This document shows, one piece after another, positions 1 to 13,300 of a stretch of DNA of 64,000 bases; the stretch's first letter is position 1, and every line of letters begins with the position of its first letter. Under the pieces are notes generated by a model. That model had not been told where the DNA came from. It ran no database searches and saw only the letters and a program-made list of their open reading frames with translations. The position numbers and the translations under genes were made by a program. The stretch lies in NCBI RefSeq assembly GCF_016458305.1, contig NZ_JAEMHL010000005.1, forward strand, positions 1-64,000, given 5' to 3'. Origin of the DNA: Geomonas anaerohicana (GTDB taxonomy: Bacteria; Desulfobacterota; Desulfuromonadia; Geobacterales; Geobacteraceae).

Positions 1-1
1 G

Positions 2-77
2 TGGTGAGCCGCGTTGGGATCGAACCAACGACCACCTGATTAAAAGTCAGGTGCTCTACCAACTGAGCTAGCGGCTC
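2..77 (-). tRNA. tRNA-Lys (TTT), copy 1
   Basis: Read on the minus strand this is a 76-nt cloverleaf including an encoded 3' CCA. The 7-bp acceptor stem starts GAGCCGC, the D-arm contains AGCTCAGTTGGTAGAGC, the anticodon loop is CTTTTAA giving anticodon TTT, and the T-arm has GGTTCGATCC. It decodes AAA/AAG. It is the promoter-distal member of a Lys-Glu-Lys cluster and is identical to the copy at 200-275. Confidence 0.97.
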
Positions 78-118
78 GCTTAAGCTTTGTGCCGAGGCAC
101 AAGCGCTGTTTGTTTGAG

Positions 119-196
119 TGGCGTCCCCAGCCGGATTTGAACCGGCGTCGCCGCCGTGAAAGGGCGGTGTCCTGGGCCGGGCTAGACGATGGGGAC
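119..196 (-). tRNA. tRNA-Glu (TTC)
   Basis: Minus-strand cloverleaf of about 78 nt with encoded CCA. The acceptor stem starts GTCCCCA, the anticodon loop CTTTCAC gives anticodon TTC, and the T-arm contains GGTTCAAATCC. It sits between two identical tRNA-Lys genes and is separated from the upstream one by only three bases (197-199), so the three are processed from one transcript. Confidence 0.96.
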
Positions 197-199
197 GGG

Positions 200-275
200 T
201 GGTGAGCCGCGTTGGGATCGAACCAACGACCACCTGATTAAAAGTCAGGTGCTCTACCAACTGAGCTAGCGGCTC
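200..275 (-). tRNA. tRNA-Lys (TTT), copy 2
   Basis: Identical in sequence to the tRNA at 2-77, with anticodon TTT and encoded CCA. It is the promoter-proximal gene of the Lys-Glu-Lys cluster; a consensus promoter lies 27 bases upstream at 302-330. Identity through the full mature length suggests a recent duplication or ongoing gene conversion. Confidence 0.97.
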
Positions 276-301
276 AAACAGTGCAGCGAAGCAAGAACAA
301 C

Positions 302-330
302 CTTATAGCAAATCGATTTCTGCCAGTCAA
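302..330 (-). promoter_or_regulatory. Sigma-70 promoter of the tRNA cluster
   Basis: On the minus strand the -35 box TTGACT (325-330) and the -10 box TATAAG (302-307) are separated by exactly 17 bp. It lies between purA and the first tRNA-Lys, so the tRNAs need not depend on purA read-through. Inferred from sequence match only. Confidence 0.75.
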
Positions 331-348
331 CACTTTTTATTAAAAAAA

Positions 349-2962
<2,614 letters not shown>

Positions 2963-3071
2963 GGGTCGTCCTAACGTCCGGGAGTACCGGCAGTCCGGCA
3001 AAAGGTGGCAAAAAACGAGGAATCGTAACAGTATGGCGGGGGGAAGTCAAGACATTCCCCCCGCCTTCAGG

Positions 3072-4550
3072 CTATTCGATACCCAGCAGCCGCACCACGC
3101 TGCCACCCTTGCCGCCGAAGGTCCCTTTCTGGGCCACTTCGAGGAGGACCAGCTCTTTCGAGACGGGGTTGTAGGAGTAATCGGCGAGGTAGTTCTGGCT
3201 CTGCTTGGTACGCCACTTCTCTTCGAGCGAGGAGCCGTTCCAGGTGAAGTTGACTACGGAGTACTTGGAGTAGGAGCGCATGTTGCCCAGCACGAAGAAG
3301 CCGGCGTTCTGCGGTACCAGGACCTCGCCCTTCTCGGTCACCGTGATGCGCTGTTCGAGGAAGCGGGTGCGGAACGGGGTCATGTTGGTCCGCTCGTTCT
3401 CCCAGTCCCTGCGCTGGAAGTAGGTCTCGGAGCCGCCGAACTTGTCGGAGCTTCTCCAGAGTTCTTCGCCGGTGTCGGAGTAGACCAGCAGGTAGCCGCT
3501 GTCGCTGAAGGCGGTCACGTAGCTCTTGCCGGACTGGTCGCGGAACAGGTTGAAGTTGAAGATGTTGGCGAAGCGCGGCATCTTGATCGGGTTGCTCAGT
3601 TTCACGCCCTTGTCGACGATGCTTGCCTCGTACACGTCGCCGTAGAAGTCGTCGGTGCGCCCCATCTGCTGGGCGTAGAGCTTCTTCGCTCCGCCGTAGG
3701 GAGCGATGGTGCGGAACATGTAGGGGATCTCTTCCGCCACCAGCTTGAAGGCGTCGTTTTGCAGCGCATAGATCCTGGAGGCGATGTTCTCACGGTCCAT
3801 GATGGTTACGAACACCAGCACGCGCCCGTTCGCCTCCGGTCCCATGGCGTCGAGAGCCAGAACCTTCATGCGGTCGGGGAGGATGACCTCGGTGACCAGG
3901 TCGAGTTTCGCGCCGGGACGGTACAGGTGGATACCCTTGTCGTCGGCAGAGATGAACTCCTTGGTGCCCCAGGTGGCGACAGCGCTGTACACGCCCGAGA
4001 GACGCTGGCTGATCCAGCCGGGGGTAGCCTCGCTGCGCACGATTTCCGACGCGGGCGCCTTGACGACCTCCTGTGCGACTGCCGGGCGCTCGATTTCAGC
4101 ACGCGGAGCCTTGAACGGGGCCTCGACCGGTGCTGCGGGAAGCGCAGCCGGCGCCTGCTGGTATTGCTTTACGATGTCCCCCTTGAGTTTCCCGGAGATC
4201 TTGCCCACCGCGGGGATAAGGGCGTCCATGCTCTCGCCCTGCTCGAAGGCGGTGGCCAACTGCTTCCCGCCGGTGCTCTTCGCGATGGCGTCCAGGCTGA
4301 ACATCTTGCCCAGCGTGGTGTAGCTTCCCGACACGATGACGTCCGCCTCTGCGGCGCTGTCGACGGTCACGACGCCGTCGCCGGCCAGGCGCGTCGCCAG
4401 CAGGCGCTGCAGCGTGTTTTTCAGGTTGCCGTTGTCGGCGGGGGAGACGGTGAACTCGGCGATATAGGCGCGGATGGTTGAGGCTGAGGCTGCCGCGGCC
4501 GCCAGCAGCGTGCCAACGAGAATCAGGATGGCAACAAGGGATCTTTTCAT
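3072..4550 (-). CDS. Secreted protein, probable FG-GAP/VCBS-type beta-propeller
   Basis: Protein of 492 residues. It begins with a clear Sec signal (charged MKRS, hydrophobic stretch, cleavage after ASA near residue 24). Residues about 25-140 look like a small alpha/beta domain of the kind found in periplasmic curli/TolB-like proteins (IRAYIAEFTV, DVIVSGSYTTLGK). After a proline- and alanine-rich linker (about 145-175), the C-terminal 310 residues carry repeated blades with motifs such as VLVFVTIMDRE, SYVTAFSDSGYLLVYSDTGE and KELVLLEVA, as in FG-GAP/VCBS propellers. GGAG lies six bases before the ATG. Function unknown; probably periplasmic or surface-exposed. The propeller assignment is by eye. 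Confidence 0.6.
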   Translation of the reverse strand: MKRSLVAILILVGTLLAAAAASASTIRAYIAEFTVSPADNGNLKNTLQRLLATRLAGDGVVTVDSAAEADVIVSGSYTTLGKMFSLDAIAKSTGGKQLATAFEQGESMDALIPAVGKISGKLKGDIVKQYQQAPAALPAAPVEAPFKAPRAEIERPAVAQEVVKAPASEIVRSEATPGWISQRLSGVYSAVATWGTKEFISADDKGIHLYRPGAKLDLVTEVILPDRMKVLALDAMGPEANGRVLVFVTIMDRENIASRIYALQNDAFKLVAEEIPYMFRTIAPYGGAKKLYAQQMGRTDDFYGDVYEASIVDKGVKLSNPIKMPRFANIFNFNLFRDQSGKSYVTAFSDSGYLLVYSDTGEELWRSSDKFGGSETYFQRRDWENERTNMTPFRTRFLEQRITVTEKGEVLVPQNAGFFVLGNMRSYSKYSVVNFTWNGSSLEEKWRTKQSQNYLADYSYNPVSKELVLLEVAQKGTFGGKGGSVVRLLGIE

Positions 4551-4670
4551 AGGTTGCTCCGCTTTTGGGTTATTTAAGACGCCGAATTATCGCAGAGCGA
4601 TCCTCATTAGTCAAACTGTTTCACCCGCTGCAGAGGCGCTTTGAGCGCAGTTTTTGGGGAGGTGTGGCAA

Positions 4671-4697
4671 TAAAAAAAGCGGACCTGGGGTCCGCCT
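4671..4697 (-). terminator. Intrinsic terminator after the small periplasmic paralog pair
   Basis: On the minus strand, GCGGACC/GGTCCGC arms (4679-4695) close a three-base loop and are followed by seven T residues (4672-4678). It lies 30 bp past the stop of the gene at 4727-5002. Confidence 0.85.
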
Positions 4698-4726
4698 CTT
4701 TCTTCAACTCTTCGGCAACCGAAGTG

Positions 4727-5002
4727 TCAGCGCCCGGGTTTCTCCATCTCCCTCAGCATCTCCTGTGTTTCTGCGAGCTTCTGACGCAGTTGCTCCAGCT
4801 CTTTGGGTGTGTAGACCCTGGTACCCTTGTCGATCTCTCTGGACAGGCGCTGCATCCGGGTATAGATGTCGTCGACCTGGTCCTTGCAGTTTTGGGACAG
4901 AAGCAGGCACTCGTTCCTCTCGGCCGGTGTCTGCTCGGCATAGACGCCTGTGCTTGTCGCCATCAATAAAGCTCCCGTGACTAACAATAGTGCCCTTTTC
5001 AT
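4727..5002 (-). CDS. Small periplasmic coiled-coil protein, paralog B
   Basis: 91-residue protein with a Sec signal peptide (MKRALLLVTGALLMATS, predicted cleavage after VYA). The mature part has two cysteines in ECLLLSQNCKDQVDD and then a charged, heptad-rich helix that includes KGTRVYTPKELEQLRQKL. It is a clear paralog of the gene immediately upstream (5060-5335): both share the two cysteines eight residues apart, the QVDDI block and RVYTP. AAAGGAG lies upstream of the ATG. I do not recognise the family. The paired cysteines could form a disulphide or bind a ligand. Operonic with its paralog (57 bp gap). Confidence 0.75.
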   Translation of the reverse strand: MKRALLLVTGALLMATSTGVYAEQTPAERNECLLLSQNCKDQVDDIYTRMQRLSREIDKGTRVYTPKELEQLRQKLAETQEMLREMEKPGR

Positions 5003-5059
5003 GGTCCGCTCCTTTCCGGCATGCCTCTGTTATGGACGGTGCTCGCTCACCCGAGCAGT

Positions 5060-5335
5060 CTAACTGTCAGGCCTTTCCAGATTGCGCAGGATGTCGTCGG
5101 TCTCCTTCAGCTTGTCCTGCAACTTTCTCAGCTCCTGCGGGGTGTAGACCCTGGTTCCCTTTTCGATCTCCCGGTTCAGTCTGCGGATGCGTTGCTGGAT
5201 GTCGTCGACCTGGTTCATGCAGTTTCTCGACGCCAGCAGGCATTCGTCCTTCTGGTCAGCCGCTGTCTGGGCGTAAGCCGGTACCGAAGACAGCATAAAA
5301 AGGCCTGCGGCCAACATCAGTGCCATCTTTCTCAT
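5060..5335 (-). CDS. Small periplasmic coiled-coil protein, paralog A
   Basis: 91-residue protein with signal peptide MRKMALMLAAGLFMLSSVPAYA followed by ECLLASRNCMNQVDDIQQR and a long charged helix with KGTRVYTPQELRKLQDKL. Same length and layout as its downstream neighbour at 4727-5002, so a tandem duplication is the simple explanation. A strong Shine-Dalgarno (AAAGGAGCG) precedes the ATG. A possible promoter (TTGACA at 5399-5404, TTCAAT at 5377-5382, 16-bp spacer) lies upstream. Function unknown; predicted periplasmic. Confidence 0.75.
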   Translation of the reverse strand: MRKMALMLAAGLFMLSSVPAYAQTAADQKDECLLASRNCMNQVDDIQQRIRRLNREIEKGTRVYTPQELRKLQDKLKETDDILRNLERPDS

Positions 5336-5550
5336 GCGTTCGCTCCTTTAACAGATATCGTTAGAAAAACATAATGATTGAAACACATAACCTGTGCTTG
5401 TCAAACAGGGCCGGGATAAATGTGCAGATAGGCGCTGGCGCTGGCTTAGTGACCTGGGCACTGCCTGGGTAAGAGGTTTCCTGCGTCATGCACAAGGAAT
5501 AGCGGATCGGGATAGGGCAAGGGGAGAGGTGGGACGGGCTAAGCGGTGAC

Positions 5551-5585
5551 AAAAAAACAAGCCGGAGAGTCGCCCCTCCGGCTTG
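5551..5585 (-). terminator. Intrinsic terminator of the OmpJ-like porin gene
   Basis: On the minus strand, arms AAGCCGGAG and CTCCGGCTT enclose a short loop and are followed by GTTTTTTT. It lies 53 bp past the porin stop codon. The rest of 5336-5550 is non-coding leader of the small paralog gene. Confidence 0.85.
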
Positions 5586-5637
5586 CTGGTTCTGCTGTGT
5601 CTACTCCTGCCGTCAAACGGCAGCCGAGACGCTTTTC

Positions 5638-6984
5638 TTAGAATGCGTAGCTCAGCTGAACGTTGAACAGGTACGGGTTGTCCGCGTCAGCGGTCTGAGC
5701 GTAGCCTGCGATCCTGTCGGCAGCGGTTTTGCTGGACAGTGCGTCGCCGAGGAAGACGTAAGCGGCAGCAACGCTGGCGCTCAGGTTGTCGTAGATCTTG
5801 TAGCCGACCTGGGCGTTAACCTCGGTACCGAGGGACTTCTTCTCGGTGCCGCGTGCCTCGGCGGTCCTCAGGTAGCCGGCGTTGGCGTTGTAGAAGGTCT
5901 TGCCCATGGCGCCCTCGTAGCCCGCAAAGACGCCGATGGAGCCGCGGCCGCCGACGCTCAGGTCGTTGCCGGTGAGGGAGGTAGAGGTGTTGATGGCCTG
6001 GTTCGGACGAACGAGGATCCACATGTTAGCCGGGTTGAAGTAGGTGGTACCGGCAGTAACGGTCTGGAAAGCGTTGTTGTTGGTGCCGCCCTTGTCGCCG
6101 GAGAGGTAGAAGCCGGAGAAGTTAACTGCGCCCGGGCCTGCCTTGACCTTGCCCACGGCACCCATCATGTAGGCGCTGATGTCTTTAGCCGAGGTCTGCT
6201 CGCCCCACTGGTAGGCTGCGAACGGCTTGATGTTGGCCGGGCCGAAGTTCAGGTCGGCGTTGGCGCCGATCATGTGCAGCAGCTCGTAGGCCGGAGCCAG
6301 GCCGGTGTCGTTCTGGATGTTGTAGTAGGTTGCGCCTACGGTGATGTCCTTGTTGACGGCGAACTTGCCGTCGGCGACGATCAGGTCGGCGGTGAACTGG
6401 CCCGGGCCGGTGATGTCGTTGGCCAGGGTGTTGTCGTCGAAGCGGAACCAGCCCAGCTGGCCGGTGAAGTTGTCGACCTTCTTGGTGCCGATGGCGCCGG
6501 TCATGTCGGCGAGCAGGAAGAGGCTGCCGTAGGCGTCGGCCCAGGGCTGCAGACCCACTTTGAAGTTGGCGCCGGTGGTCGGCTCGTTGAAGTCGAGGTA
6601 GATGTTCTTGGTCTCGAGGGTCAGCTGGTCGGCGTCGAGGTTACCGGAGTCGTTGCCGGTGGTGCCTTTGTAGCCGGTGGTCCCGTTGTGGTTGGTGGCG
6701 ATGCCGCCGAAACGGGTGTCGAGCTCGAAGTGGGTGACCAGCTTCAGGTTGTCGTTGGCCTTGGCAATGTACATGATGCGGGCGCGCTGCTCGGCGAAGA
6801 AGCCGGAGTGCGCATCTTTGCGGAGGATGTCCCTGGTGTCGCCGCCCGCGAGGGCGTTGGTCTGGTAGCCCATGAATTTGAACATACCGTGGAACTCGTT
6901 CTCCAGCGCCATTGCCGGAACGGCGGTTGCTGCGCTCAGCGCGCTGACGGCTGCAAATGCAAGCAATTTCTTTTGAAAGCTCAT
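5638..6984 (-). CDS. ompJ: OmpJ-like outer-membrane porin
   Basis: 448-residue protein with a Sec signal (MSFQKKLLAFAAVSALSAATA, cleavage after AMA near residue 26) and a mature sequence rich in Gly, Asn, Thr and aromatic residues in alternating patterns typical of beta-barrels. It ends in the aromatic terminus VQLSYAF expected of BamA substrates. The gene setting (near hisZ-purA and the methylmalonyl-CoA genes) recalls the ompJ locus of Geobacter sulfurreducens, where OmpJ is an abundant channel reported to be needed for Fe(III) and Mn(IV) oxide reduction. AGGAGG lies six bases before the ATG. The porin call is firm; the ompJ name rests on memory of context, not on alignment. Confidence 0.75.
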   Translation of the reverse strand: MSFQKKLLAFAAVSALSAATAVPAMALENEFHGMFKFMGYQTNALAGGDTRDILRKDAHSGFFAEQRARIMYIAKANDNLKLVTHFELDTRFGGIATNHNGTTGYKGTTGNDSGNLDADQLTLETKNIYLDFNEPTTGANFKVGLQPWADAYGSLFLLADMTGAIGTKKVDNFTGQLGWFRFDDNTLANDITGPGQFTADLIVADGKFAVNKDITVGATYYNIQNDTGLAPAYELLHMIGANADLNFGPANIKPFAAYQWGEQTSAKDISAYMMGAVGKVKAGPGAVNFSGFYLSGDKGGTNNNAFQTVTAGTTYFNPANMWILVRPNQAINTSTSLTGNDLSVGGRGSIGVFAGYEGAMGKTFYNANAGYLRTAEARGTEKKSLGTEVNAQVGYKIYDNLSASVAAAYVFLGDALSSKTAADRIAGYAQTADADNPYLFNVQLSYAF

Positions 6985-7327
6985 CGTCTACCTCCTGGTT
7001 TGTTTGTTACAACGCGATTGAAGTTCCTGCTGTACTGTCAATTCGCCACATGGCGAAGGTGCAGTCTCACTATAAAGAAAAAGCCCTTGAGTCAACCGCT
7101 GCTAATGAGCAGGGTGGAGTCAAGAGCTCTTCTGTGTGGTCCTCGGGCTGTTTTGAGTCAGCAATGATTGTCTCCCCGTCCTTTGCGTAGAAGGTCACGC
7201 AGATCAGCCAGTACAGCCTATCCCAATGAGCAAACCGTTGTTATATAAAACTGTGGCCACTATATAATTTTTCAAACAAATGTCAACAGAAAAAAACTTC
7301 ACTCATTAGATATAAGAAGACGCATAT
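6985..7327. other. Intergenic leader of the porin gene
   Basis: No credible gene in 343 bases. On the minus strand there is a possible porin promoter: TTGACT (7090-7095) and TATAGT (7069-7074), but the spacer is only 15 bp. The stretch next to the epimerase stop (7230-7325) is AT-rich without a clear hairpin. Confidence 0.4.
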
Positions 7328-7741
7328 TCAGTGACTTCCCTCGTGCACCTCACACAGTTCGGTCAGCACTCCGTTGCTGCTCTTAGGGTGCAGGAACGCG
7401 ATGCGTGCCCCGTGGGCTCCGTTTCTGGGCGTGGTATCGATCATCCTGGTGCCGCCGGCGATGAGTCTCGCGATGGTGGCTTCAATGTCCTTCACTCCGT
7501 AAGCGACGTGGTGCACGCCCGGGCCGTTTTTCTCGAGGAACTTGGCCACAGGACTTTCGGCCGAGGTTGGTTCCAGGAGTTCTATCTTGGATTCTCCGAT
7601 GGAGAGAAAAGCAACTTTCACTAGCTGGCTCGGCACCTCTTCGATACCGGCAAAGTTCATTCCCAGTGTGTCACGATAAAAGGGAAGAGCTTCTTCTATA
7701 GATGTAACGGCTACCCCAAGGTGGTTTATCTTCGTGAGCAT
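7328..7741 (-). CDS. mce: Methylmalonyl-CoA epimerase
   Basis: Vicinal-oxygen-chelate (glyoxalase-fold) enzyme that interconverts (2S)- and (2R)-methylmalonyl-CoA. The 137-residue protein has two beta-alpha-beta-beta-beta modules: INHLGVAVTSIEEALPFYRDTLG with metal-ligand His near residue 6, and GPGVHHVAYGVKDIEATI with the second metal His; the glutamate ligands lie in IELLEP and LTELCEVH. I start at the ATG at 7741, preceded by AGGGGA; the frame stays open to 7855 but that extension is low-quality. It sits directly after the mutase gene, supporting the propionyl-CoA role. Confidence 0.92.
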   Translation of the reverse strand: MLTKINHLGVAVTSIEEALPFYRDTLGMNFAGIEEVPSQLVKVAFLSIGESKIELLEPTSAESPVAKFLEKNGPGVHHVAYGVKDIEATIARLIAGGTRMIDTTPRNGAHGARIAFLHPKSSNGVLTELCEVHEGSH

Positions 7742-7963
7742 GTGTGTTCCCCTGATGACTGCGTCAAAAAGTCTCTGACGGTGGCAGATGATATCGTAGA
7801 ATTTGAAAATTGCAAGCAACAGTAACGAAAAAGTTACGTTACGGACACGTGACAATTCGAGAAAAAAGTTATGACTGAATGGAAAGAGATGAAGTTTGGC
7901 GAGTCGATATGCTGTGATAGAAACAGGATTGTGATGAAAAGAGCGAACCGTTGCTATGTTACT

Positions 7964-8001
7964 GTTCCTGCCGGAACGAACTGAGCCGTTCCGGCAGGAA
8001 C
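7964..8001. terminator. Perfect 15-bp inverted repeat between mutase and epimerase
   Basis: Arms 7964-7978 and 7987-8001 are exact reverse complements around an eight-base loop. There is no T-run on either side, so it may act as an mRNA stabiliser or processing site rather than as a true intrinsic terminator. Confidence 0.5.
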
Positions 8002-8017
8002 TTCCCGCATCGGGTTT

Positions 8018-9673
<1,656 letters not shown>

Positions 9674-10002
9674 GCTCTCCTGGCGGTACGAAATTGTGAT
9701 AACAGAATCAAGCTTGTGAAAGACGTCTTTTGTTTACGCTAAATTTTCGCGAAAGTGAATTATTTTTTCTTAACTATGCAGTCGCGATGCTGCTAAGATG
9801 CGTGCCGGGTCTGTTTTATTTTTAGAATACCGATTTAAATTTGAAGTCTGCAGCAAAAACGCCGACTTAACACGAAGCATTTGCGTCGGGTTGTTTTGCG
9901 GTGTTTTATTTTTGGTTCAAAAAGTAAAATCGCGGTCTGTCATACAAAACAGCAAAACGCAGATAACATAATGTTTTACCAAGGCTTTTAGCGATTTTTC
10001 TC
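9674..10002. other. AT-rich divergent intergenic region
   Basis: Upstream region shared by the mutase (minus) and the zinc-ribbon gene (plus). It is far more AT-rich than its neighbours, with many short T-runs. I see no ORF with a ribosome-binding site and no RNA gene. It must hold the mutase promoter, which I could not pin down. Confidence 0.4.
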
Positions 10003-10031
10003 TTGTAAAACAACTGCGGCGCCCATATATT
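10003..10031 (+). promoter_or_regulatory. Sigma-70 promoter of the zinc-ribbon gene
   Basis: TTGTAA (10003-10008) and TATATT (10026-10031) with a 17-bp spacer, about 50 bp upstream of the ATG at 10087. Confidence 0.6.
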
Positions 10032-10086
10032 TCTTGGCGACCAAAAAAATCATGAGCGCCCCGCTGAGGGCAAGAGGAGAACGCAG

Positions 10087-10290
10087 ATGCAATGCCCGGT
10101 ATGTAAGAACGATGAACAAAACGCCATGGACCTCCGCTCCGGTGCCTTCAACGAGGACCTCAAGGAATGCCCCACCTGCGGTACTACCTGGTCCGTCAAC
10201 CACGGCATGATGGCCATCGTCAAGGACCCGCTTGCCGACTCTTTCCTCGAAGCCCTCTCCGCCGACAACATCTGCTTCGCGGCGGCGTAA
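10087..10290 (+). CDS. Small zinc-ribbon protein
   Basis: 67-residue protein. CPVC at residues 3-6 and CPTC at about 28-31 form a four-cysteine zinc ribbon; the rest is MMAIVKDPLADSFLEALSAD. AAGAGGAG lies seven bases before the ATG and a good promoter lies upstream. It is convergent with the carboxylase operon and separated from it by back-to-back terminators. Function unknown; such small ribbons often bind nucleic acid or a partner protein. Confidence 0.7.
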   Translation: MQCPVCKNDEQNAMDLRSGAFNEDLKECPTCGTTWSVNHGMMAIVKDPLADSFLEALSADNICFAAA

Positions 10291-10298
10291 GCATCTAC

Positions 10299-10335
10299 AA
10301 AAAAATAACTGACCCGGCTTTCAGGGCGGGGTCAG
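10299..10335 (-). terminator. Terminator of the acyl-CoA carboxylase operon
   Basis: Minus-strand stem CTGACCC/GGGTCAG (10329-10335 and 10309-10315) followed by TTATTTTTTT. It lies beyond the plus-directed terminator at 10348-10380, so the two convergent genes each have their own stop. Confidence 0.7.
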
Positions 10336-10347
10336 TGGATGAGCAGA

Positions 10348-10380
10348 GGGCTCCGGATGTCACCATCCGGAGCCCTTTTT
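10348..10380 (+). terminator. Terminator of the zinc-ribbon gene
   Basis: Twelve-base arms GGGCTCCGGATG and CATCCGGAGCCC with a four-base loop and six T residues on the plus strand. Confidence 0.85.
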
Positions 10381-10390
10381 GCGTCTTGGC

Positions 10391-13300
10391 CTAGAGTACC
10401 GCCTTCAGGTAGTCGGAGGTTACCGCACGCTTTTCCTTCTCCAGTGCGTTCACGTCCACCTCGACGAACTTCTCGTCCGGGGTGACCTTGAACAGCGGCT
10501 GCCCCTTGGAGACGATGGTGCCGTCGCCGGAGGTGACCAGGATCTTGTCGATGGTCCCGGCAAAGGGAGCGTACACCTTGTTGAACATCTTCATGACCTC
10601 GATGATGTACAGCGGCTGCCCCTTCTCGAAGTGCATCCCTTCGTAGGCGAAGGGGGGCATGCCCGGGGCTTCCTGGCCGTAGTACATGCCGCCGCAGACG
10701 GCGACGATCTCGTCGGCCTTGGTGGCCGGCGGCGGGACCAGGATCTTCTTCATGCGGGCCTGCAGTTCCGGATCGTTGAGGTACTCCGGGATGGTGATCT
10801 CAAGGTCTTCCTCGACGCGCAGCTCCCAGAACTTGGTGGTCTGTCCGACCAGGAACAGCATGCCCAGAAGCTCCAGACCAGCCTCGTAGCCGAAGTGGGC
10901 GGAACGGATCTGCTGCCAGGTGTCGGCGTCGAAGCCGCCCTGCGGCTCCTCCTTGTTGACGATCTCGTTCAGGGTGAAGTACTCGTCGCGTTCGAGACCG
11001 AAGTGCTCGCGCAGGGTCCTGGAGAAACGCAGCGCCTGCTGCAAGAGCTCGTTGTCGTGGCTCCAGATGATCTCCGCCGCGGGCTTGTGCGGACGGTGGT
11101 TCATGTGCAGGTACTCGTAGGTCTCGTTCAGAACGCCCACCGGGTTTCTGAGCCAGACCACTTTGCCGTTGTCGATCCGGAAGTTCTTGGTGTTCATGGA
11201 GAGCCAGCCGGAGAGCAGGTGCGGGTCGCCCAGGAGCCGCTCGATGGGACGGATGATCAGGGTCCCCTTGCGGTCCAAAAGCGACGACATGTTCTTGGAC
11301 TCCTTGGCCTGGACCTCGGGCTGGTCCGCGTAGGCCTCGGACACCCTTTTGGCGTAGTGCTTCTTCATCTGCAGGAAGGCGTAGACCGGGTCGAGCTTGT
11401 TGGCCTCTTCCTTCAGCGTCCCGACCAGGGTCAGGTAGGGGACCACGAAGCGGGTGGTCGGCTTGGCCATCACGTTCCTGCCCAGGAACCAGTTCACCAG
11501 GCCGTAGTGGAACTCGAGGTTGGTGGCCAGGTCGGAGCCGCGCAGGGTGGTGGCGCGCAGCACCTCGGACATCTTGTCGTAGCTGGTCTTCCTGTCTTCA
11601 CCGGTGGTGAGCAGCAGCGCGATGTTGGAGTCGTAGGCGCCGGCCACCTTGTATTTCATGAAGATACCGGTGTCGGGGTTCACCATGCTGATGCCCTGGT
11701 CGTCGCGGATTTCGCCTTCGATCGGCTTGGACCAGTAGCGGATCATGCCCCCCGCATGCGGGGAGAGGGAGGCGTCGGTGGCGTTCAGTCGCGCCTCGAC
11801 GGAGGCGTTGAAGCGGACGAAACGCTGCGGCTTGGGCACCCGCTTCCTGTGGCGGGCGAGGAGGGCCATCGCTTCCACCAGGCTCTCCACCACGAAGAAG
11901 TCGTTCGGGTCTTCCGGGTTGACAAACTTGAGCGCGTAGCAGAGCTCGGTGACGCGGTGCTCCACCTGGATCCTGGTGTTGACCTCCATGAAGTAGTGGC
12001 GGTCGCGGTCCACGATGCACTCGAAGGTGGAGGCGGAGTCAAGGCCTACCGCCTTGCCGAAGCGCTCGGATTCCTCTTCCATCCTCTTCAGGACCTTGAG
12101 ATCGCTCTCGAGGGCCTTCACCTCGGCCTTCCTGCCGGCGATCTTGGCCTCCTCGATGGCGGTCATCAACCCTTCCTGGGTGACCGACACCTCGAGGAGC
12201 TTCTGCTCGTGCATCTGCAGGGAGCAGTCGCGGCCCCCCAGGGCGATGCACCAGTCGCCGTTACCCAAAAGCTGGATCTCGTTGTGCCTGGTCTGTTCGA
12301 TGTTGAGCTCGACCAGGATGTTCTTGTTGTCGCCCACGCCGTTGGCCTTCACCTCGTTCAGGATCTCGCGCACGAGGCCCGGGGCCTCGGAGGCCGCCTT
12401 GGCGATGTCGGCGTCGGAGGCGTTTTTCTTGGTGAGCAGATCGGCCCCCAAAAGGCGCTGACCCTTGCCGCCGCCGCCACCGATGGCCTTGAGGCGGACG
12501 CGGGACTGCGGGTGCTTCTTCAGCATGGCGGCGCACTCGGCCTCCACCTGGGCGCAGAGCTCTTCGATGGAGAAGAGGTCGATCCCCTTGTTGTAAGAGG
12601 CGTACAGGATGTGGTCGGCCAGGTCCTCCAGGGAGAGCTTGTCGTCGGCGAGCACCTTGGCGTCGCACTCGAGGCCGTCGGAGGCGACCAGCGCCAGGAG
12701 CTTCTCGCGGCTGCCGTGCTTCTTCACCAGGGTGCGGGCGGTGACGTTGTCGATGCCGGGGGTGACGGAGACGTTGACCGAGAGGGCGGTCCTTTTCGCC
12801 TCGTCCTTCTTGCCGGCGCCGGTCTGGGTGGCGGCGCAGGGACCGATGAAGTTCAGCCCCGCCTTCTCGATGGCGCCGACGAACTCGTCGTCCTCGGCCA
12901 TGAAGCCGTAGCCGGCGAAGATGGAGTCATAGCCGTTGTCCTTGGCGATGCTGATGATCTGGTGGATGCGCTCGACGCGCTCTTCCTTGCTGGCTCCGGT
13001 GTAGTCGGGCACGCGGTGCACGCGGGTGGAGTCGGTCAGCGTGCGCAGCTCCGGGGCGAGGGCGTTCGGGTAGACGATGGAGTCCTTCTCGGAGAGCAGG
13101 ATGCCGTAGTGGGTGATCCCCATCTCCTGGTAGACGTCCATCGCTTCCTTACGGATCGGGCCGCGGCAGACGATGAGCGGCTTCAGGTCTTCGCAGGCGA
13201 AGGAGCGGACCCAGGCGGACGTGGAGGCGGAAAGCCTGCGGTCGCGGTGGATCAGCGGGTTCTTGGTGTATTTTTCAGACGTGTGTGCCATCGCTTTCAT

